64,000 nucleotides of DNA from NCBI RefSeq assembly GCF_900215485.1, contig NZ_OCMZ01000001.1, positions 372,001-436,000 of the forward strand, given 5' to 3'. The DNA comes from Nitrosovibrio sp. Nv4 (GTDB lineage: Bacteria; Pseudomonadota; Gammaproteobacteria; Burkholderiales; Nitrosomonadaceae). Position 1 is the first letter of the stretch. Each line of letters begins with the position of its first letter. The notes under the pieces were generated by a model. It saw only the letters and a program-made list of their open reading frames with translations, was not told the DNA's origin and made no database searches. This document shows positions 53,903 to 63,429 of this stretch, piece by piece. A program made the translations under genes and the position numbers.

Positions 53903-55291
53903 ATGTCAGCTGCCCTAGCCAGCTGGCTGCATGCTTTTCGCATCTACACGCATCCCAGGGTGCTGGGAATGCTGTCGCTGGGCTTCTCTGCCGGGTTGCC
54001 CCTGTTACTGGTAATGGGCACGCTTTCATTCTGGCTGCGGGAAGCCGGAATTGACCGTTCCACCATCGGCCACTTGAGCTGGATCGGTCTGGCATATGGT
54101 TTCAAATGGATGTGGTCCCCGCTCGTGGATCGCCTGCCGTTGCCGTTATTAACGCGGTTGCTTGGCCGGCGGCGTGCGTGGCTTCTGCTATCGCAAGTCG
54201 CCATTGCCCTCGCACTGGTCGGTATAGCCACCACCGACCCGCTCGAGAACCTGACGCATATGGTCTTTTTCGCCCTGGCTGTTGCTTTCGCTTCTGCCAC
54301 CCAGGATATCGCCCTCGATGCCTATCGGATCGAAGCCGTCGCGCCCAGGCTCCAGGGAGCCATGGCCGCTACTTATCAGGCGGGTTATCGCCTGGCGATG
54401 ATTCTGGCTTCCGCCGGTGCTTTGTGGATCGCTGCGGCGGCAGATCTTTCGGAGGCGACGTACGAGTATGCTCCCTGGCGTATTGCCTACCTGACCATGG
54501 CTGCCTGCATGGCGGTCGGAATTGTTACCACCCTTATTATCCGCGAGCCGGAAGTTCCGATCACTCGTCTCATCTCGGAGAATGAAGACCGCGCCCGAAA
54601 AACCATCGCACACTGGCATCTGAACAGCAAACTCGAACAACTGTTCGCCTGGCTGTATGGAGCAATGATAGCGCCTTTCCGTGACTTTATTGTGCGCCAT
54701 GGCGGGCAGGCTTTGCTGATTCTGGCGTTAATCGCCGTTTACCGCATCTCGGATGTGGTAATGGGCGTGATGAGCAATCCGTTTTATGTCGACATGGGTT
54801 ACACAAAGGACGAAGTGGCAACGGTCTCCAAGGTTTATGGAGTCATCATGACGATCGTTGGCGCAGCCATAGGAGGGGTGCTGACGGCGAAAATCGGTAT
54901 CATGCGTACGCTTTTTCTGGGAGCAGTATTGTCGGCGGCGACTAATCTGCTTTTTGTCTGGCTGACAGGGCGCGGACACGACATCACCGGATTGATATTT
55001 ACCATCTCAGCCGACAATCTGTCCGGCGGCATCGCCTCTTCAGCTTTTATCGCCTATCTTTCCGGTCTCACCAACTCAGCCTATTCCGCTACGCAGTATG
55101 CGCTGTTCAGCTCAGTGATGTTGTTGCTGCCAAAATTCATCGCCGGATTCAGCGGCGACTTCGTCGATGCCTACGGCTATGCCAGCTTCTTTACCGGCAC
55201 TGCGCTACTCGGCCTACCGGTGTTAATTCTGGTATGGCTGGCCGGACGGGCAAAATTCGAAGCTGCCGAGTCCTCTGCACGTTTGGAGTGA
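53903..55291 (+). CDS. ampG: AmpG-like muropeptide MFS transporter
   Basis: Inner-membrane permease importing anhydromuropeptides for cell-wall recycling. 462 residues with about 12 helices. The N-terminus VLGMLSLGFSAGLPLLLVMG, then SFWLREAGIDRSTIGHLSWI and FKWMWSPLVDRLPLP are the AmpG signature; ATQDIALDAYRIE is the conserved loop in helix 4-5. It follows xth by 73 bp on the same strand. Confidence 0.92.
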   Translation: MSAALASWLHAFRIYTHPRVLGMLSLGFSAGLPLLLVMGTLSFWLREAGIDRSTIGHLSWIGLAYGFKWMWSPLVDRLPLPLLTRLLGRRRAWLLLSQVAIALALVGIATTDPLENLTHMVFFALAVAFASATQDIALDAYRIEAVAPRLQGAMAATYQAGYRLAMILASAGALWIAAAADLSEATYEYAPWRIAYLTMAACMAVGIVTTLIIREPEVPITRLISENEDRARKTIAHWHLNSKLEQLFAWLYGAMIAPFRDFIVRHGGQALLILALIAVYRISDVVMGVMSNPFYVDMGYTKDEVATVSKVYGVIMTIVGAAIGGVLTAKIGIMRTLFLGAVLSAATNLLFVWLTGRGHDITGLIFTISADNLSGGIASSAFIAYLSGLTNSAYSATQYALFSSVMLLLPKFIAGFSGDFVDAYGYASFFTGTALLGLPVLILVWLAGRAKFEAAESSARLE

Positions 55292-55312
55292 TAGTGATGG
55301 ATCTTTCTGCCG

Positions 55313-55945
55313 CTACTTCTGCTGTTCAAACCGGTAAAACGCCAGCATTCCCAGCAAATTAGGCATAAATGTGATCTGATGATTTCCACTCATTACCCTG
55401 CGTTCGAGAATGCGCGCGCCATGCTGGCTGCAAAATTCCTCAAAATCACCCAGCGTACAGTTGTGAATATTAGGCGTGTCGAACCATTGATAGGGCAGCG
55501 CTTCCGAAACAGGCATGTTGCCCGATAAAACCTGCAGGCGATTTTTCCAGTACCCGAAATTCGGGAATGACACGATGCCTTCTTTGCTCACCCGCAGCAT
55601 TTCCTTGACGATGTTCTCGGTATTTTTTACTGCCTGCAACGTTTGCGAGAGAACCACATAATCGAATGATCCCGATTCGAAACTTTGCAACCCTGATTCC
55701 AGATCGCTCTGTATTACGTTTACCCCATTATTGAAACAAGCCAGAACATTGGTATCGTCAATTTCAACGCCATAGCCACGAATGTTACGTGCGTCGCGCA
55801 AGAAACATATAAGCGAGCCATCGCCACAGCCGAGATCAAGCACTTTCGCGCCCGGTTTTACCCATGCAGCAATGACGGCAAAATCGGGCCTATGCGTGTA
55901 GGCAACGGATGGGGCAGTAATGTCAGCCACGTCTTCAGTATTCAC
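55313..55945 (-). CDS. metW: Methionine biosynthesis protein MetW
   Basis: SAM-binding methyltransferase-fold partner of MetX. 210 residues with VLDLGCGDGSLICFLRD (motif I), VEIDDTNVLACFNNGVNVIQ, FDYVVLSQTLQA and GIVSFPNFGYWKNRL, then MPVSEALPYQWFDTPNIHNC, the MetW signature. In this strand order metX comes first, then a HugZ-like gene, then metW; usually metX and metW adjoin directly. Confidence 0.95.
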   Translation of the reverse strand: MNTEDVADITAPSVAYTHRPDFAVIAAWVKPGAKVLDLGCGDGSLICFLRDARNIRGYGVEIDDTNVLACFNNGVNVIQSDLESGLQSFESGSFDYVVLSQTLQAVKNTENIVKEMLRVSKEGIVSFPNFGYWKNRLQVLSGNMPVSEALPYQWFDTPNIHNCTLGDFEEFCSQHGARILERRVMSGNHQITFMPNLLGMLAFYRFEQQK

Positions 55946-56107
55946 AGGAGTTATGAACCCCGCATCAAAAAATGTTGTTTATAGGTTCGGCCAAATGGCA
56001 TCAAACGGTCTCGTCAGGCGAAGGGAGTGACAGAATTCCGAATATTGTAGCGTCTAATTAGTTACACGCAGAGCGTAGTCACCCTGATCACATCGGTGAT
56101 AGGAGGA

Positions 56108-56803
56108 TTATGCTGCGCTTCGCGCCATTTCCACTAATGCACGTCTAGCCTGCTGCGCATCCAGAACCCTCTCCGTAAAATCGAAACGCAATATTCTGTC
56201 ATCGGCACGCACATCGAAACCGTCACAGTCGATGCCCAGCATTTCCACGTTCAGCGTATCCCGTTGATGAACGTGCCGGCAGTAGCGGCGCATCGTGTCG
56301 CGATGATCCGTGTTCATGTGTGTGATGACGCCGTCCTCCTGTTCGATCAATGGATAGGGCGCTACCAGATAGCTGGCTGCCGAAACCCAATGGATTTTGC
56401 CGAAGCCGCCAATGTAACGCAGCGTCAGCGGCCTGATGCGGTAGAAAGAAAAATCGCTCATGACGAGGTAGCTTTGTGCCTCCGGAAAATAGCGCAGATA
56501 GCGCGCACCGATCTGCTGTTTATCCATTGCCGGTTGTGCCTCGCCCACCACCGTGATGCGCGCCTGTGACTGGATATCCGAGTCGTCCTGCCTGTATGTA
56601 ATGAGGCTGATGCGAGAATCATGCTGGATATTCTTGGTATGCTCCGCCAATGTGCTGATAAGGATGAGCGGACTACCATCGTGATCCACCAGATACGGAG
56701 TCATTGAGCCGAACGGATGGCCGTTGAACTTCTTCGACAGGGTGCATAACGCACCATAGCGATGTGCCCGTAACAACTGACGAGCCGCGCATGCGCTATT
56801 CAT
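56108..56803 (-). CDS. HugZ-like pyridoxamine-5'-phosphate-oxidase-fold protein
   Basis: 231 residues. An FMN-binding split-barrel domain (RQLLRAHRYGALCTLSKKFN, then GHPFGSMTPYLVDHDGSPLI and ISTLAEHTKNIQHDSRISLI) is followed by a DUF2470-like domain at the C-terminus (ITHMNTDHRDTMRRYCRHVH and GIDCDGFDVRADDRILRFDF). This two-domain form is typical of the HugZ/HutZ group linked to heme use or storage. Inserted between metX and metW on the same strand; no functional link to methionine is evident. Confidence 0.88.
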   Translation of the reverse strand: MNSACAARQLLRAHRYGALCTLSKKFNGHPFGSMTPYLVDHDGSPLILISTLAEHTKNIQHDSRISLITYRQDDSDIQSQARITVVGEAQPAMDKQQIGARYLRYFPEAQSYLVMSDFSFYRIRPLTLRYIGGFGKIHWVSAASYLVAPYPLIEQEDGVITHMNTDHRDTMRRYCRHVHQRDTLNVEMLGIDCDGFDVRADDRILRFDFTERVLDAQQARRALVEMARSAA

Positions 56804-56905
56804 GGAACATTGGTAAGGTGCATCTGGAAATGAAGCTCCGAGCGATACTCATTTACCTGTCGAGCCGAAAGTCATGGTGGATATCCATAACGGTTCCCTG
56901 CCTTC

Positions 56906-58033
56906 TTATATAACAATGTTGTCCATATAAGCGCGAACCAGCTTGTGATAATGACGATCTTCCATCAGAAAGGAATCATGTCCATGGCTGGACGTGATTT
57001 CCGCATAACTGACATTCAGTTCGTTATCCAGCAATGCTCTGACAATGGCGCGCGAGCGTTCGGGCGAAAAACGCCAGTCGGTAGTAAAAGACAACACCAG
57101 GTAATTTGCCTTGGCGGCGCGGAATGCCGCGCTCAAATCGTTGTTGTGCTGGTATGCGGGATCAAAATAATCCAGTGCCTTGGTCATCAGCAAATAGGTA
57201 TTCGCATCGAACTGGTCGGCAAATTTGTCTCCCTGATAGCGCAGGTACGACTCTATTTCGAACTCAACGTCGTAACCGAACGCGAGTGCTCCGTTACGTA
57301 GTTCCCGCCCGAATTTCGCCGCCATCGCATCATCCGACAAATAGGTGATATGTCCCAGCATGCGGGCAAGCCTTAGCCCGCGCCGCGGTACTACACCGTG
57401 TGAATAGTAATCCCCGCCATGAAAATCCTGATCGGTAATGATCGCCTGGCGTGCAACATCGTTGAAGGCGATGTTTTGGGCGGTTAACTTGGCTGCAGCG
57501 GCGATAATCAGTGCGTGCCGCACCCTTTCCGGAAAATCAAGCGTCCATTGCAGGGCCTGCATTCCACCAAGACTGCCGCCCGCCACTGCGGCGAACTGAT
57601 CGATGCCGAGGTAGTCCGCCAGCCTTACCTGTGTTTGCACCCAGTCTTCTACCGTCACCACCGGAAAATCCGGACCGTAGCATTTGCCGGTTTTTGCATT
57701 GATGCTGGCAGGTCCGGTCGAACCGTGGCAACCGCCAAGGTTGTTCACCCCTATGACAAAGAATTTTTGCGTATCGATGGATTTGCCGGCGCCGATCATG
57801 TTATTCCACCAGCCTCCGCTCTTTGGATTGTCCGCGTAGAAGCCAGCGAGATGATGGTTACCGGAAAGTGCGTGGCAAATCAGTACAGCGTTGGATCTAG
57901 ATGCGTTGAGTTCGCCGTAGGTTTCATATACCAACTCGTAATTGTCGAGCGCTGTCCCGCTCTTTAAATGCAAGGGCGTGTCGAAACGCGCAATTTGGGG
58001 CGCGACGATACTAATTGAATCGGAATCTTGCAT
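56906..58033 (-). CDS. metX: Homoserine O-acetyltransferase
   Basis: Alpha/beta-hydrolase enzyme acylating L-homoserine in methionine synthesis. 375 residues. Nucleophile Ser in [15 protein letters not shown] (about residue 160), Asp in [13 protein letters not shown] and His in SSHGHDSFL complete the triad. [17 protein letters not shown] and [14 protein letters not shown] are family motifs. Whether acetyl- or succinyl-CoA is used cannot be read with certainty. A TATAAT-like hexamer (58213-58218, minus) about 180 bp upstream may belong to its promoter. Confidence 0.93.
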   Translation of the reverse strand: MQDSDSISIVAPQIARFDTPLHLKSGTALDNYELVYETYGELNASRSNAVLICHALSGNHHLAGFYADNPKSGGWWNNMIGAGKSIDTQKFFVIGVNNLGGCHGSTGPASINAKTGKCYGPDFPVVTVEDWVQTQVRLADYLGIDQFAAVAGGSLGGMQALQWTLDFPERVRHALIIAAAAKLTAQNIAFNDVARQAIITDQDFHGGDYYSHGVVPRRGLRLARMLGHITYLSDDAMAAKFGRELRNGALAFGYDVEFEIESYLRYQGDKFADQFDANTYLLMTKALDYFDPAYQHNNDLSAAFRAAKANYLVLSFTTDWRFSPERSRAIVRALLDNELNVSYAEITSSHGHDSFLMEDRHYHKLVRAYMDNIVI

Positions 58034-58280
58034 TAACGTGAAAAAACCGTCAGGAGATCAGAAGGATGATTTATAACTAATGAACTGCAAATACATGTAA
58101 AAGATAAACAGCAATTTTGATCTCCCTTATCTCGCGTATTCGCGTATAAAAAGATCCTGCGTGACTTGGCGGTTGCATCTTCGGGCGCGATGAATGCGAT
58201 CCGTAACCGGCAATTATAGTCAAACACACCTCTGAAAATCCAACTGCGCATCGTTGCTCATTAGTCCTCATACAAAAACG
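58034..58280. other. Leader region of metX
   Basis: About 250 bp between ptsI and metX. A possible promoter has ATTATA on the plus strand at 58213-58218 (TATAAT on the minus) with a poor -35. I looked for a SAM riboswitch and could not recognise one. Confidence 0.35.
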
Positions 58281-60008
58281 TCAGCCATTCAGCTTCATCA
58301 ATAACGCATGAATTCTATCCGGATCGTCGGCTTTAAGTATTTTTTGCGTGAGCGGTATGATATCAGGCAGGTTACTTCTCAATACCTCTCTTTTCACAGT
58401 TAGCAGTTGTGCGGGATGCATGGAAAATGACCTGAGCCCAAAACCGAGTAGAAGCCGGGTAAACACCAGATCCCCGGCAATTTCGCCGCATACTGACACC
58501 GGTATCCCGGTCCGGTTGGCGCTGCGTATGATATGAGCCACCAGTCGCAACACTGCCGGATGCAACGAGTCGTAGAGGTGTGCCACAGAGTCATCGGCAC
58601 GGTCTATCGCCAGGGTGTACTGAATCAGATCGTTGGTGCCGATTGACAGGAAATCCAGCTTGCGCATGAAAATATCGAGGCACAGCGCAGCGGCAGGAAT
58701 CTCAATCATCCCTCCCACTTGTATTTTCTCGTCGAAGGGAATTTTTTCATTGCGCAAGCTCTGTTTGGCGTTCTCGACAAAATGCAATGTCTGCGTGATT
58801 TCGGAAACACTGGAGAGCATCGGCACCAGAATATGAATCTGGCCATAACGGGAAGCGCGCAGAATCGCACGCAACTGGGTATTGAACATTTGCGGTTCAG
58901 CCAGACTCAGCCGGATGGCGCGCAAGCCCAGCGCCGGGTTGGCTGCCACGCGCTTTGCATGATCGAGATTCTTGTCGGCGCCCAGATCGAATGTGCGTAT
59001 CGTTACCGGCAGTCCCCGCATTTTTCGCGCCACGGTACGATATGCTTCAAACTGTTCGTCCTCGTCGGGCAACGTATCGCGATTGAGAAACAGGAACTCA
59101 CTGCGGAACAGGCCGATGCCGGTCGCTCCGTTTTCTTTTACCTGTTCAACATCCTGAGGCAGTTCGATATTGGCGTGCAATTCTATCGTCGTGCCATCCA
59201 GCGTCGTCGCAGCGATAGTCTTGATGCGCTTCAGCTTCTGTTTTTCCAATTCAAGCTGGCTCTGGCGCAACCGATACTCAGACAGCACATGCTCGTCAGG
59301 ATCGACTATTACTACACCCTGGCTGCCGTCCACGATCAGCACATCGTTATCACGAATGAGCTGGCGCGCATGATGCAGGGCCACGATAGAGGGAATATTT
59401 AGACTGCGGGCGACAATAGCGGTGTGTGAAGTCAAACCGCCCAAGTCGGTGAGAAACGCGGTAAACCAGTGCTGTTTATACTGCAGCACATCGGCGGGAC
59501 TTAAATCATGGGCAACCAGAATACTGTCGCCATCATGCTTTAGCGGGGCTGGAACATAGCCGGGGTGGCCCAGCAAAGCTTTCAGTACTCTTTCCACCAC
59601 TTGAATGACATCGGTTTTTCGTTCACGGAGATATGCATCCTCAATCTCCTCAAACTGCGCCATCAATACGTCCATCTGCTGGGTGATAGCCCATTCAGCG
59701 TTACACTGGTTTTGAGCAATATAGGTTTTTGCCGCGGTGGAAAGCGTGGGATCGTCCAGAATCATCCGATGCAGATCGAGAAATGCGCCATATTCTGCGG
59801 CTGCGGGACCACTGACAACGGAGGCATGCAATGCCTCAAGCTCTTCACGAACCGCTGTGAATGCCGTGTCGAGGCGGGAGATTTCATTGCTGACCTGATC
59901 CTGCGGCACGGTGTGGTGCGCCACCTCCAGCGCGGCATGGGAGGCAAGATGAGCGTGTCCTATCGCAATGCCGCCAGAAACCCCCACACCGTGCAACACA
60001 AAGCTCAC
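58281..60008 (-). CDS. ptsI: Phosphoenolpyruvate-protein phosphotransferase (enzyme I)
   Basis: Takes phosphate from PEP and gives it to HPr. 575 residues, full length. The phospho-His is in GGLTSHTAIVARSLNIPSIV (about residue 188). The PEP-binding barrel shows IGLFRSEFLFLNRD, FDLGADKNLDH, VPMLSSVSEI, MIEIPAAAL, SIGTNDLIQYTLAIDR and the active Cys in IPVSVCGEIAGD. Overlaps ptsH by four bases. With HPr and an EIIA, but no sugar permease, it forms a regulatory phosphorelay. Confidence 0.96.
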   Translation of the reverse strand: MSFVLHGVGVSGGIAIGHAHLASHAALEVAHHTVPQDQVSNEISRLDTAFTAVREELEALHASVVSGPAAAEYGAFLDLHRMILDDPTLSTAAKTYIAQNQCNAEWAITQQMDVLMAQFEEIEDAYLRERKTDVIQVVERVLKALLGHPGYVPAPLKHDGDSILVAHDLSPADVLQYKQHWFTAFLTDLGGLTSHTAIVARSLNIPSIVALHHARQLIRDNDVLIVDGSQGVVIVDPDEHVLSEYRLRQSQLELEKQKLKRIKTIAATTLDGTTIELHANIELPQDVEQVKENGATGIGLFRSEFLFLNRDTLPDEDEQFEAYRTVARKMRGLPVTIRTFDLGADKNLDHAKRVAANPALGLRAIRLSLAEPQMFNTQLRAILRASRYGQIHILVPMLSSVSEITQTLHFVENAKQSLRNEKIPFDEKIQVGGMIEIPAAALCLDIFMRKLDFLSIGTNDLIQYTLAIDRADDSVAHLYDSLHPAVLRLVAHIIRSANRTGIPVSVCGEIAGDLVFTRLLLGFGLRSFSMHPAQLLTVKREVLRSNLPDIIPLTQKILKADDPDRIHALLMKLNG

Positions 60009-60274
60009 TCGCTTTCTCCGAACCGATTCTCGATCAGGCTCACCAGGGCCTGCATCGCTTCTGCCTCGTCCGCGCCCGTTGTTTCAATGCCCAGGGTGAC
60101 GCCCTGATTCGCAGCCAGCATCATGACTCCCATAATGCTTTTTGCATTGACTTTCCGCTCATTTCGTGACAACCATACTTCGCTGCGGTATCGGCCGGCC
60201 AATTGGGTAAGCTTTGCGGAAGCACGGGCATGCATTCCCAGTTTGTTCAGAATCTTGACTTCTCTATATTGCAT
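60005..60274 (-). CDS. ptsH: HPr phosphocarrier protein
   Basis: 89 residues from the ATG at 60274. The phosphorylated His is in KLGMHARASAKLTQL, and the regulatory Ser site in KVNAKSIMGVMMLAA, so both EI and HPr-kinase type control are possible. The longer upstream frame is antiphase to the EIIA gene. Start overlaps the EIIA gene by 11 bases and its stop overlaps ptsI. Confidence 0.95.
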   Translation of the reverse strand: MQYREVKILNKLGMHARASAKLTQLAGRYRSEVWLSRNERKVNAKSIMGVMMLAANQGVTLGIETTGADEAEAMQALVSLIENRFGESE

Positions 60275-60668
60275 TTTGCAGTCCTGGATCGAGACGCATG
60301 ACGCCTTCCTTGCCGCCTGCCAATGCTTTTTCCCCAACTACCCCGAGTGATTCATTGCGATAGGTAAGCGCCCGTATCAGCATTGGCAGATTAACGCCAG
60401 CGAGACACTCCACCTTTCCCGAGCTAATCAGCCGACTGGCTATATTGCACGGCGTTGCACCGCAGATGTCACTCAACACCAGTACGCCATCGCCCTGGTC
60501 CAGTTCTCTGACCAGTTCGAGCGCCCTTGGCATGACAACATCAGGGTCGTCCTGAATGGTAATACTCAGATGCGTCAAATACGGCGACTTCCTCCCCATC
60601 ACGTGATTAGCGCAATGGATAAGGCTATCGCCCAGATTACCGTGCGAGATAATTAAAATTCCAATCAT
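60264..60668 (-). CDS. PTS EIIA component, mannose-family type
   Basis: 134 residues with the EIIA-Man fold: MIGILIISHGNLGDSLIHCA holds the phospho-His (about residue 9), then DGVLVLSDICGATPCNIASR and VECLAGVNLPMLIRALTYRN. No EIIB/C/D genes follow, so it probably acts in regulation, as in other beta-proteobacteria. First gene of the EIIA-HPr-EI operon. Confidence 0.92.
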   Translation of the reverse strand: MIGILIISHGNLGDSLIHCANHVMGRKSPYLTHLSITIQDDPDVVMPRALELVRELDQGDGVLVLSDICGATPCNIASRLISSGKVECLAGVNLPMLIRALTYRNESLGVVGEKALAGGKEGVMRLDPGLQNAI

Positions 60669-60935
60669 GGTCTGCTGCCATATTTGATTATCAGAGGATG
60701 GAAAAGCATTCTAGCATTGTCGGCCTCGTGCGGCTGAGCGACATCCTTTGGCAATCGCGTCTTCGACGGAAGACTTCAAAGACTTCTACGAATGGCTTCA
60801 GGTTTTCGCGAGGATAGCTCGGCAAACAGCGCCACACAAAAATACAATACAGAGAATCGGCCTAACGTAAGTCCAGGCTGGGCAGACAAGAATCGGAATG
60901 AAATATCTTATTGGGTCTCTGACGCAGTACTTTGC

Positions 60936-61913
60936 TCAAAGATTTTTAGTGGTACTCTTTTCAAGCGCATCCACCATCATTCCAGCCACGTTGAAGCCGG
61001 TCTGATCGGCAATTTCCCTCATGCCGGTGGGACTGGTGACGTTGATCTCGGTGAGGTAGTCACCGATCACGTCCAACCCGACCAGCATTAAACCCTTGTC
61101 ATATAATGCGGGCCCCAGCGCTTCCGCGATTTCACGGTCGCGCCGGGTCAAAGGCTGTGCTAACCCGGTAGCGCCTGCGGTAAGATTGCCGCGCGACTCG
61201 CCCGGTTTGGGAATGCGTGCAAGCGTATAGGGGACTGGCTCTCCAGCTATCAGCAGGATGCGTTTGTCACCCTGAATGATTTCGGGAATATACCGCTGAG
61301 CCATAATGGTACGTGTGCCGTAATGTGTCAGGGTTTCTATTATCACGCCTAAATTGTGATCATCGCTGTGGATGCGAAATATGCTCGCTCCCCCCATGCC
61401 ATCGAGGGGTTTCAGGATGAGATCGCGGTGTTCGGCAAGAAAATCGCGAATCAGGTGTTCCTGCCTTGTTACAAGCGTAGGCACGGTATATTGAGGAAAT
61501 TTCGCTATCGCGAGCTTCTCGTTATGATCCCGTACTGCGCGCGCGCTATTGATTACATGTGCGCCGTGGCTTTCTGCCAGCTCCAGCAAATAGGTACTGT
61601 AGACATACTCCATGTCGAATGGAGGGTCCTTGCGCATCAGCACGACGTCAAATTCCTGTAGCGGTATTTCCTCCGGGGCTTCTGTCCGATACCAGCGATG
61701 GTCCTTATCCGCGTTATCCGCGCTATCGGCATCGCCCTCCAACTCCAGCGCCCGCGCAAAACCCATCGTCTCACCTCCTTTCCAAGCCAGGTCGCCCTGT
61801 TGCAGGGAGAACAACCTATGGCCACGGGAAGCAGCTTCACGCATCATGGCAAAGCTTGAGTCTTTGTATGTTTTGATTGAATCGAGGTGGTCGAGTATAA
61901 AGGCGAGCTTCAT
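60936..61913 (-). CDS. gshB: Glutathione synthetase
   Basis: ATP-grasp ligase adding glycine to gamma-glutamylcysteine. 325 residues. N-terminus KLAFILDHLDSIKTYKDSSF; then VVLMRKDPPFDMEYVYSTYL, HVINSARAVRDHNEKL, LILKPLDGMGGASIFRI (ATP loop) and TEINVTSPTGMREIADQTG near the C-terminus, all standard. It lies 115 bp after gshA on the same strand. Confidence 0.96.
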   Translation of the reverse strand: MKLAFILDHLDSIKTYKDSSFAMMREAASRGHRLFSLQQGDLAWKGGETMGFARALELEGDADSADNADKDHRWYRTEAPEEIPLQEFDVVLMRKDPPFDMEYVYSTYLLELAESHGAHVINSARAVRDHNEKLAIAKFPQYTVPTLVTRQEHLIRDFLAEHRDLILKPLDGMGGASIFRIHSDDHNLGVIIETLTHYGTRTIMAQRYIPEIIQGDKRILLIAGEPVPYTLARIPKPGESRGNLTAGATGLAQPLTRRDREIAEALGPALYDKGLMLVGLDVIGDYLTEINVTSPTGMREIADQTGFNVAGMMVDALEKSTTKNL

Positions 61914-62028
61914 GAATCATGAACCCTCGGTTACGCACGCTGCTCGCGTGCAAGCATCGTAAAGAGCGGGATGTTCAGATAAGACAGCCTGTAAATATTT
62001 GTCAGCGCTGCATCAGTTGGATCTGTTG

Positions 62029-63363
62029 CTAGGCAACAGCGGCCGCAATGCGCCCTTCGCTTTTCTCCAGCTCGTGCGCAGCCGCCAGCAACGCCAGCCG
62101 GGCGATCACGCCATAAGCATAAAATCGGTTGGTACTGCAGCCTGGCCGTGCGTCACGGTCTGGCAACAGACAGGTATCTTCAAACGCCAGCGGTACGAAT
62201 TGCATACCTGGCGCGTTGAGGTTCTCGTCAATGCCGCGACCGGTGTGCACACGGTAGAATCCGCCAACCACGTAACGATCGATCATGTAAATTACAGGTT
62301 CCGCGACTGCTTCATTAACTCGCTCGAAAGTGTATACCCCTTCCTGCACCATGACTTCGGTCACCTGCAGGCCCTCTTTCACCACTGCCATTTTATTACG
62401 CTGTTTACGGTTAAGCGCGCGGACTTCGGCACCATCCTTTACCGTCATGATACCCATGCCATAAGTACCCGCATCGGCTTTGACAATGACGAAAGGATCT
62501 TCCTTGACCCCGTATTGCGCATATTTTTCCCGGATGTCGCGCAGGATTTCGTCTACGGTGTTCGCGACGCAGTCTTCCCCTTTTTTTTCCCGAAAATTGA
62601 TTTTTCCACAGGCGGCAAAATAGGGGTTGATAAGCCACGGATCGATGCCGACCAGACCCGCAAACTGTTGCGCCACATTATCGTAGGCGGCGAAATGCTG
62701 CGATTTTCGGCGCGTCGCCCATCCTGCATGGAGAGGCGGAATGACAGTCTGTTCGAGATTTTGCAGGATCGGGGGAATGCCGGTTGAGAGATCGTTATTG
62801 AGGAGTACGACGCATGGATCAAAGTCTTCTATAAGCAGGTGACCGCCTCTGCGCTGAATTGGCTCCAGCGTGAGCTTGCCACCGTCGGGAAGGCTGACCG
62901 TTGTGGCGGTGGTTATCTCGGGCAGGAGAGTACCGATGCGAATTTCTATGCCCGCATGCCGCATGATGGCCTGCAATGTTGCCAGATTTTGCAGGTAAAA
63001 AATATTGCGGGTATGATTTTCGGGAATCAACAGTACACTTCGAGCACCGGCACATATTTTCTCAACCGCCGCCATCATCGCCTGTACGCACAACGGCATG
63101 AATTCCGGGTTGAGATTATTGAACCCCCCGGGAAACAGATTCGTGTCCACGGGTGCCAGCTTGAATCCACTGTTGCGTAAATCCACAGAGCAGTAAAACG
63201 GCACGGCATGCTTCTGCCACTCGTTGCGCAGCCAGTGCTCAATCGAGGGCATGGCACCGATGATGCATCTCTCGAGATCAAGGATCGGGCCGCTCAGGGC
63301 AGTATCAAGATGAGGTGCCGGCATGGAATAGGGTCGAGGTCGAGGTTGACGAACAGTGACCAT
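62029..63363 (-). CDS. gshA: Glutamate-cysteine ligase (proteobacterial GshA type)
   Basis: First step of glutathione synthesis. 444 residues; the ATG 13 codons on (63324) is an alternative start. The sequence follows the beta-proteobacterial/Acidithiobacillus-type family, not the E. coli GshA: VDLRNSGFKLAPVDTNLFPG, LLIPENHTRNIFYLQNLATL, FVIVKADAGTYGMGIMTVKD and YVVGGFYRVHTGRGIDENLN. It is followed directly by gshB, giving the complete glutathione pathway. Confidence 0.93.
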   Translation of the reverse strand: MVTVRQPRPRPYSMPAPHLDTALSGPILDLERCIIGAMPSIEHWLRNEWQKHAVPFYCSVDLRNSGFKLAPVDTNLFPGGFNNLNPEFMPLCVQAMMAAVEKICAGARSVLLIPENHTRNIFYLQNLATLQAIMRHAGIEIRIGTLLPEITTATTVSLPDGGKLTLEPIQRRGGHLLIEDFDPCVVLLNNDLSTGIPPILQNLEQTVIPPLHAGWATRRKSQHFAAYDNVAQQFAGLVGIDPWLINPYFAACGKINFREKKGEDCVANTVDEILRDIREKYAQYGVKEDPFVIVKADAGTYGMGIMTVKDGAEVRALNRKQRNKMAVVKEGLQVTEVMVQEGVYTFERVNEAVAEPVIYMIDRYVVGGFYRVHTGRGIDENLNAPGMQFVPLAFEDTCLLPDRDARPGCSTNRFYAYGVIARLALLAAAHELEKSEGRIAAAVA

Positions 63364-63429
63364 TGTAACATCGTGGGTTTAGATTACATGCTGCGCGGTA
63401 GCAGAAACCGGAAAGCCTATGCGATAAGA

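Noticed and set aside
58034-58280. SAM riboswitch upstream of metX
   Set aside because: I could not find the conserved core of SAM-I or SAM-II type elements by eye; left as an unassigned leader.
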